DNA from: Locusta migratoria
Taxonomy: Eukaryota; Arthropoda; Insecta; Orthoptera; Acrididae
Assembly: GCA_026315105.1 (NCBI GenBank)
Contig: CM048745.1
Location: 543,836,758 to 543,900,757, forward strand
Length of the DNA: 64,000 bases
Reading direction: 5' to 3'
Shown one piece after another: positions 43,470-54,849 of this stretch (positions are counted from its first letter, which is position 1; each line of letters starts with the position of its first letter). Position numbers and translations under genes: made by a program. Under the pieces are notes generated by a model, which searched no databases, was not told the DNA's origin, and saw only the letters and a list, made by a program, of their open reading frames with translations.

Positions 43470-44930
43470 ATTTTATTCTGTGTAGTGCAAGTGAAGTATT
43501 CCTTTCCGTTTCCTCCTTCTGAGAGTGATATGTACTCCACTTGTTGTGTTCTTAGAAGAAAGCCTTCAGCTACCCCTGTGTCAGTTTCTAGGCCCTTCAG
43601 GTTGTATCTTTCTGATTTCCATTAGTACCTCGAGATCTCTTCTTCGTCTATTCTAAATTGCTGTTTCGTTTCCAAACTTGTACTTTGCATTCGGACTCTG
43701 TCAGTAAATTCTCTTCTAGCCTTGTACGACCCCGTTTATTAGCTTGCTTATGAAATACTACGTATTTCTAGGGTCTGCATGCCGTATTTCTTAGTTGATT
43801 TACTCCGACTTTGAATTTAATCCACTTTTCTGATTTTTGAATACTGGGCTTCGTCCATTCCTGTAAAACCTTCCCAATCGCATCTAACTGTATTTCTTCA
43901 GCTTCCTTATGATATCCTACGCAGGGTTGCATGCCGTAGCTATTTTTCCTTATTTTTCGTAAATTGAATTTTTATATTTTTCTGGTTTTCGGAACCACGT
44001 GGCTCCGAACTCCGTTTACAAGGGTTTACAGCTAGTCACTCGAGTTCTCGCCACTGCTCACACAACAGTGCCTTCCTACTGCGTATTCTTGTTTCGTAAT
44101 CTGTGATTCCGCTGGTTTTGGTTAAATGAATGCGATCTTTAAGCACTTCGCCTTCAGTGGGGTGCGAATATTTAATGTATCAGACACGTGCCGTGTGTGT
44201 CAATCATTTTTCATGCTCACGGTTTGATTGAATGAAATTTAACCTCGCTGTTATCGCGTACCATCTCATGTAAAGAAAGACAGACCAGAGCCACCTACGA
44301 AGTTTATTTTCCTTGTGTTGTGTGGTACATCCTGGTTCGCTGAATTTCGCGTACGATAGCGGCGCCTGCTTCTGCTTCGTATCAGCACGCTGAGTTGGGT
44401 CAGTTTCGCTTTGCTTCGCTCGTGTGAGTGGCTGAATGCTTGTTGATTGTAAATCCCTCCCCCGATGATGTTCACATTACTTTAAGTTAGTAGTGCAATG
44501 ATAAAGCCGGCCGCGGTGGCCGAGGAGACTGAGGCGCTTCAGTCACGGTCTGCACGGCCACTACGGTCGGGGGTTCGAATCCCCCCTCGGGCATGGATAT
44601 TTGTGCCGTCCTAGTTCGTAAGTAGTTCATAAGTAGTTTGTAAGTTTAGGGACTGATGACCCCGTAGTTAAGTCCCATAAGCTTTACAAACATTTGATTT
44701 TGCAATGATATGCATTTTTATTGTTTAACAAAATTGGTTCCCCCATTTGCTCATGTTTGAACTGAATAAATAATTTATTGTCAATAAAACTTTATCTTAT
44801 TTATGAATTCCCTCTTTTATTTAATGTTGTTATTCACCAGTGCTGAGAACGCAGATGCAAATTAGCATGTTTTAATTCCGTTGTGTCATAATCGTTCTCA
44901 CAGCTATGTTCATGAAATGGTTTACTTTGG
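43470..44930 (+). repeat. Unclassified dispersed repeat X, copy 2
   Basis: Inverted partner of 13829-15210, sharing GATAGCGGCGCCTGCTTC (about 44356) and GCATGCCGTA twice (about 43782 and 43929), the tandem duplication also seen in copy 1. The GC-rich DNA from about 42700 to 43470 may belong to the same element but has no partner here to compare. Ends are not defined. A solo LTR of about 2 kb is one possibility. A SINE splits it. Confidence 0.65.
44494..44710 (+). mobile_element. tRNA-derived SINE inside repeat X
   Basis: Head at 44506, B box GGGTTCGAATCCC, TSD TGCAATGATA at 44494-44503 and 44701-44710. Absent from the matching place in repeat X copy 1 (about 14165), so it inserted after the copies separated. 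Confidence 0.95.
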
Positions 44931-45314
44931 GGTGGCTTGTGTATTAATGATTGTGTGTAACTCTCGTGATCTACGATGTATGTTGGCCAACGTCTCTTTG
45001 TCTTCCTGCTGCTGAAGTAAAGTCTGAGTCAGTTCTAAATTCTGGGCCAGGAAACAAGATTCTGTTGCGGGAAGTAGTCAGTAGTTCAGGCGAATCCTTT
45101 AGCTGGTTTTACGGCCAGAGTTATATGTTTAAAGTAAGCTTTCAACTGGCTCCTTTCAGATATAATTAATTTTACAATTAATGGTGGTCTTTCAACCATA
45201 CAGTGTCTCTTCATGGCTACGTTCTACATTGGAGCTCAAGGGCTAAAGATGTGTGTGTGACGGACCAGCGTTACTAAGAAACGCTTCTCCAACATGGCGT
45301 ACGTTCCCTACAGA

Positions 45315-45720
45315 AAAGTGACACACAGAAGTCTTCATGCAGGATGACCACCTCTTCTCCCCCCCACTTCCTCCACACACACATTGTTCGTAAACGTCTT
45401 CTCAGAATCACATTTGGAAACTATCAAATTATCAGCCAATTGTTCCCATATTCATGTCCGGCAGCTGTCGACGGTACGTTAAACCCTAAGCTTCCTTCCT
45501 TCCTTGTCCGACACGTGCACCTGATCTCAGTCCCAGTGATTTTTGGTTCAGGGCGTTATTGAAGGAGAGACTTTAGCAAGAGGACATTCACATATGTTCT
45601 GAAATGAAGTGTGTCAGCATATCTACGGACATGCTTCGTTCTGCTGCTCAAATTGCAATCCTAAACTTTCAGGCTTTTCTGGCCACTGGCCTGTGCTCTA
45701 TTGAGTCCTATTTGTAGTAG
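45315..45720 (+). pseudogene. Mariner-like transposase C-terminal fragment
   Basis: Reading with frame changes: VFMQDD, PPHFLHTHIVRKRLLR, IISQLFP, then PDLSPSDFWFRALLKERL (third catalytic residue region, SPDLxPxDFxLW) and STDMLRSAAQIAILNFQ, SIESYL. This is the order of the C-terminal half of a mariner/Tc1-type transposase. Stops and shifts abound and no ends are visible. Confidence 0.65.
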
Positions 45721-46243
45721 TAATTGTAACGGAATTAATGGTATGATAAACAATAGCAGCTGGCTAAAAGTGTGGCAATTGAATTAAGTATTCATAATTT
45801 CACTTCTTTATGGTCTTGACATTAATAACAACAGGTTTGGTAATCTTATGGTAATTCTGTGGTATAAGCAGTTAAACAAGTAAAGTTTAATGATAACCAA
45901 CTTGTATTCATAAAAGCTCATGACAGTGATCCTGAAAAGAAGCCGCAATGGTACTCACACAGGTACAATTATAGAACGCTCATTAATAAAATCAGGAATC
46001 ATACAGTATTCAAGTTTTATAGTACAATAACCGTTTAGAGCTACGACATTTCAGAGACCAGCACGAAGATTTCATAAACCACATGGCCAGCCTTTAGGAC
46101 AACGAGAGTAGGCATAAAATAATTCTTAAATTTCTGACGACCGATTCCAGTCTAATGAAAAATGACGATTCGTATGATATATTACGAAGCTAGGTCCGAT
46201 TGATATTCAAAGAATTGGTAAAATTAATCGCCAATGAAATCAC
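45721..46243. other. Unassigned AT-rich DNA
   Basis: No repeat or frame recognised. Confidence 0.5.
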
Positions 46244-46473
46244 ATAAAACTAATTCAAATGTTCAAATGTTTGTATAGTCTATGGGACTTAACTACGGGG
46301 TCATCAGTCCCTAAACTTACAACTACTTATGAACTAGCTAATTCTAAGGACGGCACAAATATCCATGCCCGAGGGGGGGGGGGATTCGAACCCCCCGACC
46401 GTAGTGGCAGTGCAGACCGTGACTGAAGCGCCTCAGTCCCCGCAGCCACCGCGGCCGGCATATAAAACTAATT
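46244..46473 (-). mobile_element. tRNA-derived SINE
   Basis: Minus strand. Body GGGGTCATCAGTCCCTAAAC, a G-run-expanded B-box region (46374-46388), head GGCCACCGCGGCCGGC. TSD ATAAAACTAATT at 46244-46255 and 46462-46473. Confidence 0.95.
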
Positions 46474-46904
46474 ACCTTTCTTCTGCTCCTTAGTGTTACA
46501 AGAACATGTATCCATTTGTACTGACATACTTGGAATCTATGAATGCAGGATTCTGATGATGGCCCAGGTCAAAACGCATCAAATAAAATCATATTTTATT
46601 CGCTTTATGACTTTAATCAATACAGCGACCTATACAGGTCAGATTTCTTTTATTTATTTATTTTTATTTATTTATTTTTTGGATTGACCGGAAGACCATT
46701 ATTTTGCGTGAGCAAAATAATTTTCCATGCCCTGTATTAATTAATATATTAAAGTGGCATGATGGCGATCAGCCAGAAAGGCTACCGGAGCCGTTAACTT
46801 CAAACCCGGAGAGCTAACGTCTTCGCGGAAGGAAATTTCTGTTCCCACCGTCTTTGACGAGGTTCCACCAAGACAGGTCGTCACCCTAGGAGTCGTGAAA
46901 TCGG

Positions 46905-47165
46905 GCCTTGCGGGGCAGAAAGTGTCTGGCATATATTGAGTAACAGAATGATCAATTGACGGGACACATTCTGAGACATCAAGGAACAGTAAATTTTGCA
47001 CTGAAGAGAAGATTGTGGGGTAAAAATCACAGAGAGAGACACCCAGAGACCAATACAGTAAGCAGGTTCAAAAAGATGAAAGTTGCCGTTCTTAGTCAGA
47101 GATGAAGGGGCTTGCACGGGAGAGGTTAGAGTTGAAAGCTGCATAAACCAACCGAAAAAACAACA
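46905..47165 (+). pseudogene. RTE-like LINE tail, copy 3, decayed
   Basis: Matches the 3' region of copy 2: GACACATTCTGAGACATCAAGG, GTGGGGTAAAAATC, CAGTAAGCAGGTTC, ending AACAACAAGAG. Many substitutions, and the SINE found in copy 2 is absent. Confidence 0.7.
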
Positions 47166-47439
47166 AGAGGAACAGTTGAGAGAGGAACTGCGTGCTGTAG
47201 GAATAGCAGAAAAGAATCATCACTACAGGAAGTAATAAGAGGACCATCTGATTAGTATGAATGAAAGCAGGATACCAAATTAGGCCCATGACTACACGTA
47301 CATGGGTAGACGAGGAATAGGAAGACAACACAGAAAATGGTGCGATCAGGTTTTAAATGGATTTGTTTCGAAACAGACGTACGTGCCTGACAGGAAATTG
47401 TACACAATGATGATGGTAAAGTTATATAGATAATGTCTA

Positions 47440-47550
47440 CAAGGCTCATCCAGACAGTCCTAATTTCGCTCCAAGATATTTCCATCTTTCCTTGCACTTA
47501 AAATAATTCGTTCCCTCCGGCGACCGTTTTGACAACGACGAAAAGTTGTT
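47440..47550 (+). pseudogene. Mariner transposase fragment
   Basis: KAHPDSPNFAPRYFHLSLHL corresponds to the YSPDLAPSDFHLFLHL region, followed by RFDNDE. About 35 codons only. Confidence 0.6.
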
Positions 47551-48025
47551 CGTAATTGTTAACCCAAGGTATTTGTTTAAATTTAGGCCTGTAATTTTGA
47601 TTGATTTATCGTGTAAATGACGTTTAACGGGTTTCTTTTAATGATCATATGGATGACATCACACTTATCATTATTAACGGTCAATAGTCACTTTTTGCAC
47701 CATGCAGAATATTATCTAAATCATTTTGGTTTCTTTTGGTGTTCTTTTTAACTGTACTAACGTCAACATCATCCGCGAACATCTTCTAAATCGTTTATAT
47801 AAATAACGAACAGCAGAGGCCCTATACCACTTCCCTGGGGTTCGCCAGATATCACTTCTGTTCTACGCGATGCCTTACCTTACCGTCATTACAAAGTACT
47901 ACGTACTTTCTGACAGGAAATCACAAATAGAGTCGCACAACTGTGGCGATATTCCAGTTTCATTGGAAGACGCTTCTGAGGTGCAGTGTCAAAATCCTAT
48001 CGTAAATCTAGAAATACAGAATTTA
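47550..48025 (-). pseudogene. CR1-like LINE, 3' part, downstream of the mariner insertion
   Basis: Minus strand gives the RT region with VIYIND-like sequence (read RYLYKRF, frameshifted), DDVDVS-like catalytic box DNA and KRTPKETK, then thumb-region remnants. It is continuous with 49691-50900 once the mariner is removed. Confidence 0.65.
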
Positions 48026-49690
48026 CAGGGTGTCCAGAAAAGGGCTCTCTGAGTTCAAAATTAAATATCTCGAAAACAAAGATCGATAGAGAAATGCAGT
48101 AAACGGTATGTTTATTGTGAAAGCTGTAAGAAGTTTATACAGCAGTTTGAAATAATAGTTACAAGAGCTGCTAACAGATGGCGCTGTACGCTGCACAGCT
48201 CATATCAGCATACATGAACGAAATAATCGTATGAAAACACTCATTACAAACAATCACATCACAATGTTTTCAAAATGTTCACCATTGGCACTACAGATGT
48301 TGCGCAAACGAAGAATGAAATTCGCCATCACATTTCGTAGTGTCTCGACCGAAATGGATTCACGTGCCACAGAGATCGCCGATTCAAGCTCGTCCAGCGT
48401 GGCGGTATGCTTCGGGCAGACCATGTCTTTCACTGTGCCCCACAAAAAATGTCATATGGAGTCAAATCCGGCGAATATGCCTGCACCAGTAAATTTGGGA
48501 TATTCCGAAGCAATGACTCGATTCCCGAAGTATTCCTCAAGAAAGCGAAACACTTGTTCGGTCCGATGTAGTCGGGTTCCATCTTGCATAAACCATTCAG
48601 TATCTGGTCGATCCTCTAACGGTTGCTGTGTGGCGACAAATTGTCCCAAATTGCAACGTAACGTGCACCAGTGACCGTTTCTCGAATTAAAATAGGGCCA
48701 ATAATACCTCTGCTGCATACTGAAGCCCACACAGTAACTTTAGGAGAATACAGGGGTTTCGCTTCACACCAATATGGCTTTTCGGAACCCCAAAATCGCC
48801 AGTTCTGCTTATTCATGTATCCATTCAGGTAGAAGTGTGCTTCATCTATAAACCAGATGTAGCCAACATCAAATACTTCACTATCAATCATTGTGAGTAT
48901 CTGATTAGTAAAGGCGACCCTTTGTTGCACAGCTTGTACGGGTATGGCCTGGTGCGTTTGAATTTTGAATGGAAACATGTGTAGGCTCTTTCTCAGTATT
49001 TTCTGCGTGCTGGAACTCTTCGAACCAGTCTCAGATGCAATTCAACGGACGGGTGACACTGGATTTCGCTGAATAATTCCAGAAACTGTGGCGATATTTT
49101 CAGGCTTAACTGCTGTGGTTTACTTGCGGCCAACATGCCCCACTAGATCATCAGTTACGCTGCATGTTCGTTGAAATTTTGTGAAGAGCGTACGAATGGT
49201 TTTCCCATCGGGTCCTTTTGGAACATTAAATCGTGCTTGAAAACTTCACCTTGTTGCCGCAGGACTCTCTTCTAACCTGTAGTACTCTAGCACACACACA
49301 CACACACACACACACAAAAAATAAAAAAATAAAAAAAAAATAAAAAAATAAAAATTAAAAAAATTAAAAAAAAAATAAAAATAAAATAAAAAACCGCGCT
49401 GCTCAATGGAGTACGTGGTTTTAATCTCTTCCTTCGGTACGCTAACCTCCTTTCACGATTCAATAGTGGAACTGATCGCTCTGGACTTCGGATCACTATT
49501 TATAGTATGCATTACGTATGGCGATTACAGCGCCATCTGTTAGCAGCTTTGGTAACTATTATTTCAAACTGCTGTATAAACTTCTTACAGCTTTCACAAT
49601 AAGCATAGCGTTTACTGCATTCCTCTATCGATCTTTTTTTTTTCGAGATATTTAATTTTGAAATCAGGGAGTCGTTTTACGGACACCCTG
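48026..49690 (-). mobile_element. Mariner-family DNA transposon with both ends
   Basis: Terminal inverted repeats begin CAGGGTGTCC and continue for about 160 bp (left CAGGGTGTCC...CAGCAGTTTGAAATAATAG, right its complement). Both sides have the TA target duplication. Length 1665 bp, normal for mariners, and one decayed transposase lies on the minus strand. The insertion split a CR1-like LINE. Confidence 0.93.
48254..49430 (-). pseudogene. Mariner transposase, interrupted
   Basis: Order on the minus strand: N-terminal trace TTYSIEQRG (about 49410); a (CA)n and A-rich insertion (49290-49393); KGPDGKTIRTLF; then an open stretch (48978-48616) with HQAIPVQAVQQRVAF, FIDEAHFYLNGYMNKQNWRFWG (first catalytic D) and KVTVWASV. 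Another frame (48730-48452) gives WFMQDGTRLHRTE (second D) and FLEEYFGNRVI. Then come SPDLTPYDIF-type sequence (third D) and FILRLRNICSANGEHFENI. All three acidic residues are present but in different frames, so no active enzyme. Confidence 0.88.
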
Positions 49691-50900
49691 TATTCGACAT
49701 CCGTTGACGATAGCACTCATCACATCATGTGAGTAAAGAGTTAGCTATGTTTCACACGAATGATACTTTCTAATGACTATGGGTCAATAGGTCATTCTCT
49801 TCGAGGTAGTTCATAATACTGGAGGGATGTTCTATAATCCTGCTGCAAATATAGGCCTGTAATTTTGTGGATGACTCCTATTGTCTTTCGACTATTGGCG
49901 TGACCTGTGCAACTTTCCAGTCTTTCGGTACGGATCTTTCGCTGAGCGAACGTTTGGATATAGGTATGGGGCTATTGCATCAGCATATTTTGAAAGGAAC
50001 CTAATTGGTATGCAATCGGAAACTTACTTTTGTTAAGTGATTTAAATTGCTTTAATACACTAGGGGTATCTTCTAAATTACGAATGCTAGCAGCGGTTCT
50101 TGATACGAATTCTGTAGTATTTGCTTCTTCTTTGGTGAAGCCATTTCGGAAAGATGTGTTAAGCAATTTTGCTTTACCAGAACTGTCATCAGTTGCATCA
50201 ATATTTCTGTCGTCTAGTGAAGGTACTGATTTTGTTTTGCCGCTAGTACACTTTATATACGACCATATGTTCTTAGGTTTCTCTACCAAATTATGTGACA
50301 GGGTTTCGTTGTGGTAACTATTGTTAGCTTCCCATATTGAAATACGAGCTGAATTTGTGGTCTCTATAAAGCTTTACAGTCTTGGAAATTATGTGTCCGT
50401 TAAAAATTTGACATGATTTTTCTTGGCTCTTGTAAAAGTAATCTAACCTGTTTTATGTACCACGGCAGGTCAGACACCTCTTTTATTAATGTGTTTCGTA
50501 TAAATCTATCAAAAATTGTCGATATTATTTCTTCGAATGTAAGCCACATCTGATCTACACTCACATTGTTAGTTTCGACAAACAGAGGATTAACAATCGG
50601 GAAAGCATTAAACGAATTTTTATCTGCATTTTTGAGTAAACATTCTTTTCTTTTAATTATGGTGGATTTCGAAAAGACGATATTAAGTCTCGCTACACAA
50701 CTCTGTGTTCACTAATACCTGTGTCTGTTTTGATGCTCTTTATTAGTTCCGTATTATTTGTAGCTAAGAGTTCAAGTATGTTTTCACAACCATTTACTAT
50801 TATAGTGGATTCATGAACTAATTCCGTAGTATTGAATGAAGAATTAGTATCTATGCCACGTTTTACGTAACAGAAAATTATTCAGTCACCTCAGTTCACT
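49691..50900 (-). pseudogene. CR1-like LINE, 5' part, upstream of the mariner insertion
   Basis: The 105-residue frame 50289-49972 (minus) reads EKPKNIWSYIK...KAKLLNTSFRNGFT, the pre-RT region of CR1-type LINEs (NFWxYIxxK...KAExLNxFFxSVF). It continues upstream to about 50900 with weaker similarity. With 47550-48025 it forms one LINE of which the middle is displaced by the mariner. Confidence 0.72.
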
Positions 50901-51229
50901 GTACCATACCTCAAGAATAATGAGTCGCACGATATATCTTATTTTGCAGGTTCATTCAGAGGTATATGGAGATTTAGCCTGCGAATTGTGTTGTGAATGG
51001 TCGGTAGAAAAGAAATAATAATTTGAACCTTAACTTTTACTGCGAGCCATTAAAAGCTAACGCTAGTTCTTCCACGCTTCTAACAATTTAAGACGTCATA
51101 TGTCCTGGACTACTCGAATCAGGTGATTTATTTTTGCAGCCACAGTCCTAGACATAAAACCAGATGCTTGGCGGTCTTCCGCAGAACCGAGTCAGAGTCG
51201 TTCGCTTAAAACGGCCATTAAAACCGCCC

Positions 51230-51540
51230 GAACCTCAGCATTCTAAATTCGTCCATATACATGAAAAAATAAGGCGCACGCAGAGAGTAATATTGCTAAT
51301 TTTTTTGGTGCTGCTTCATAATAATGTTCCCCCACATACGGCTTTCGCACAGCTGCTATTTTGCGGAATCAGCTGGGAGCTATTTGATCATGCAGCATAG
51401 AGCACTGATCTTTCTCTCAAAAATTTTCATCTTTTCTTCCACCTCAATGGCTTCCTGTCCTCCAGCCAGCGTTTCGACAACGACGAGGAACTGAAGGCGA
51501 GTCTCACACACACAATGGTTCCATTCACAAGTGTCAGACA
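51230..51540 (+). pseudogene. Mariner transposase C-terminal fragment
   Basis: Reads VILLIFLVLLHNNVPPHTAFA (catalytic D-x-A-P-P-H-T-A reads NNVPPHTA), WELFDHAA, then, in another frame, LSLKNFHLFFHLNGFLSS, RFDNDEEL. Loss of the catalytic Asp and several shifts show it is dead. Terminal repeats were not found. Confidence 0.75.
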
Positions 51541-51629
51541 TCTAAGTCACAGGAATATAAAAGTTCAGTCCACGATATGACACATGTCTCAATTACAATG
51601 TTCGAAGCCATTAGGGGATCAGGTGAGAT

Positions 51630-52927
51630 ATCATCTAATATATAAAGCAGAGTGTCCGTATATTTGTACGTGTAGCATACAAATCTACAGTTTTGTTCCA
51701 ATCTTTATGAAATTTTGTACACGTAAGCTTCAATCCACGAGGACGGTCGCCGTAAGTGTAAGAATCACATACGATATATAGTTCACGACATATCACGTCA
51801 TAAACAATGAGATGCGCGAAAAACTGCTGCATTTTGCGACATTTCTGATCATTTTCTCCTAAACCATTGGACCGATTTCAACCAAATTTGGTACACACAT
51901 TCCTTATCGTAAGTTAACAATTGCTGCATGGTTAAGAATCACATACGGCCCATGGTTCAAAAGATATTACGTCATAACCAATAGAAATCGCAAAAATGCC
52001 ATATAATGCGGCGAGACTTTCTTAGTACACTGTATGAAAATGACAGTATTTAGCGGCTTGCAACAAACTTTTAAACATAATTTCAAAACTTTATTAAACT
52101 TTTTCTCGCTGGCAACCATAGTAAAATGATGAAAGGAAAAAAGTTTCTCGCTTACTACTTTTCCGCTGTATATGGAGTAAAACTACGGCTCGCGGTATGA
52201 CGTTACAATTTATAATTTGAACACTACAAATTGTAGCGACAGGAAATTTTACAGACAGTATACACATATATAATTCAATGTAGCTTCTAAATTGTATCAC
52301 AGAACGATACGTAGTTCATGAGATATGTGCACATAAACAGTAACGTTTCGCTGTTCATGGACTAAAACTACGGCATTCACCATGACGTTACTATTTATAA
52401 TTTCTACACTTCAAATTGTAGCAGCAGGAAATTTTACAGACGAAATACACGCATATAGTTCAGTGTAACGTCTAGATTGTATCACAGTACGACTCATTGT
52501 TCATGAGATACGAGCACATAAACAGTAACGTTTATGGAAATCCGCCCCATCATGCACCATGTTTTAATTCATTACTTCTTCACCACTAATTGTATGCCCA
52601 AGAGTTTTTTACCGACTTACAGTACTTATACAAATGAATATACACCTGAAAAATTTACGATTCTACAACATATAAACCAATAAATATGAGATCGTACGCA
52701 TTTTGTATGTCATTTGTATTTTGATTACTATCTGCCTTTGTTTGGATACTGCACTTATAATTTTGCACATTATGCGAGACAGCCTAATTAGTTATTTATT
52801 CTTCGATAAATATAGCATGTTTTTTAGAAAAAAAGGGATGGACAGAGAGAAAAGGGATAGCAGAAGTACCAACATAAGGCAGCGATAAATAAATAAATAC
52901 CCGGGCAACGCCGGGTTCTCAGCTAGT
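51630..52927 (+). mobile_element. Helentron-like (rolling-circle) segment 1
   Basis: The 3' end has a short hairpin ACCCGG-GCAACG-CCGGGT (52899-52916) then TCTCAGCTAGT, the terminal structure of Helentron-type Helitrons. The interior contains a 185-bp direct tandem repeat (about 52176-52532) and AT-rich phrases such as ACCGATTTCAACCAAATTTGG. No helicase or replication protein is coded, so it is non-autonomous. Start assigned near TCTAATATATAAAG; the exact 5' end is uncertain. Confidence 0.7.
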
Positions 52928-53860
52928 CTTATACATAAAAATGAACGTTTCTGTGTTCGTATTTTATGCGCGGCCGTGCCGTTCAACCGATTGGTATGAA
53001 ACTTTGTCAACATATTGCTTGCACTTTCGCGATGATCATAGGCACCATCAAATGACTGTATGGCAAATACTTCAGGAGATATAATGTAATAACAAAATGC
53101 GCCGAAAAATGCTGCATCATGTGACGTCGACTTCTGAACCACTGTACCGATTTCAACCAAATTTGGTTCACATAATCCTTCCATGAGGTAACAATTGGCG
53201 TAGGGGTAAGAACTGCTTACGACATATAGTTCAGGAGATATGACGTCATAACAAATTATATGGTTGAAAACCTATGGCATCATGTGACATGCGAATAAAG
53301 ACTCTTTATTCATCCTAAAATCTTCATGACATTGGCCTTCAAAACAGGAGGAAGATCACTGTCACATAAAAGTATTGGATGGTGCATGACGGAGGATACG
53401 TTACATATGGACGTCGTCAGATTCTACAGTTGTATTCCGATCCTGATGAAATTTTTGAAACTTTGTCAACTTATTGCTTGCACTCCCGCGGAGGTTACAG
53501 ACTTACTAAAATTAACTTCGGATGGTGCACAGCGGAGGGTGTTTTACGCCTTGACGCTTAAGTGGCTGGACGCACATGAATGAAACTTGGAACAGAGGTA
53601 GCTTGTACCCTGATTAATATACGGGCTCTCTTTCGTAAGACTCTGTAGGTGCACGGCGGAGGATACATTACAACAATCATCCAAATTGTTCGACTGGTCA
53701 CCATGAAAGTGAGTACGTAAATATATGTTTTCATGAAGCAGATTTATATAATCTGCAAACTAGTGAATCTAGCATGGCGGGGTGTATCTTGCGACTTTGA
53801 CACCGTTTGACCATTCACCATGAAACTTTGCGCATATGATTAGGTTTTCATATATAGGAG
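52928..53860 (+). mobile_element. Helentron-like segment 2, directly adjacent
   Basis: It begins one base after the CTAGT of segment 1 with CTTATACATAAAAATG and shares phrases with it (TTCAACCGATTGGTATGAAA, ACCGATTTCAACCAAATTTGG, TATGACGTCATAAC). No 3' hairpin is visible, so its end near the purine tract is approximate. Confidence 0.6.
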
Positions 53861-53865
53861 GTTTA

Positions 53866-54107
53866 GGAGTAGGTGGAGGAGAAGACAGACAGAGAGATGG
53901 GAGAGGAGGAGAATGAGAGGAGATAGTGACAGACAGCTGAAAGGAGATGAATAGAGAGGGAGGGGAAGAAGTAAATGGAAAGTGAAAGATACAGGAGGAG
54001 CTGGGAGGGCGAGGAGCAGGAGAACAGAGAGAATAGATATGAGGACAAGAATAGGGAGAGAAGAAACCAGAAGGTGACCAGAGAGAGAAAAGGGAAGGAG
54101 AGAATGT
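53866..54107. repeat. Purine-rich (GA/GGA) tract
   Basis: About 240 bases almost entirely A and G on the plus strand, degenerate microsatellite-like. Could form H-DNA. Often seen near Helentron ends, but here only a composition feature. Minus-strand open frames across it are Ser/Pro/Leu-rich artefacts. Confidence 0.85.
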
Positions 54108-54111
54108 TATG

Positions 54112-54288
54112 TGCAAATGTTTGTAAAGAATTTGGGACTTAACTGCGAGTTCATCAGCCCCTAAACGTACAAACTACTTATGAACTACCTTATACTAAAG
54201 ACAGCACTAACATCCATGCCCGAGGGAGGGAACGGCGCCTCGCGCATCAGAGCGTAAGCCTCAATGCGCTCGGCCGCTCCGCCGCGGC
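54112..54288 (-). mobile_element. tRNA-derived SINE, divergent subfamily
   Basis: Tail CAAATGTTTGTAAAG, body with ACCTTATACTAAAGAC, head ending GCTCGGCCGCTCCGCCGCGGC. Related to those at 40597 and 61605, distinct from the GCCGGCCGCGG family. TSD not found. Confidence 0.8.
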
Positions 54289-54519
54289 GGATGGAGGGAT
54301 GTACTAACTGAAGAATCTACTGTAAGGCAGTCACTCGTTTTTCCCTTCAATGCAGTTTATTAGAATAAAACAAAACAAAAAGGCAGTATTTTGCTGACTC
54401 TATGACAATAATCGTAACGGTTGTCAATGCTACACCAAACAATAGTATCCACAAACCTAAATGTCCACTGGTTTGCAGTTACAGTACTTATACCGTTCAA
54501 GTTCACTAATCTCGGACGT

Positions 54520-54770
54520 CAATGAGGAGGATGTATAGTTTCTCCGCTCCCACGGCGGCATTGCTGCGGAGACCCGATGGCGGTGTGGCTGGGCGGCAGA
54601 GCAGCGGCGGCGGCGACGCCGGAAGACGGAGGAAGTGGCAGGTGCCTTGGCTGCTGTGGCTAGGCTGTGCGTGTACGGCGGACGGGAGTAGGTTCTTGGT
54701 TTCTGCGCCCTCTGAGCGTGCGGCAAGCGCCGCCTACAAACTTCTGTTGTCCCTCGAAGTGTTCGCCTAA
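54520..54770. other. GC-rich patch, unrecognised
   Basis: CGG-rich (GGCGGCGGCGACGCC). The 82-residue plus frame (54522-54770) and overlapping minus frames look like composition effects. Confidence 0.35.
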
Positions 54771-54849
54771 CTCCTCGGCAACCCGAGACTCACTCGTGTC
54801 GTGAGTGTTGCTGCTATAGTAGGCGGACAGGACCATATACATCGTAATT

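Noticed and set aside
48231..48674. 147-aa plus-strand frame
   Set aside because: Shadow of the mariner transposase on the minus strand.
53769..54116. 115-aa Ser/Pro-rich minus frame
   Set aside because: Composition artefact of the purine-rich tract.
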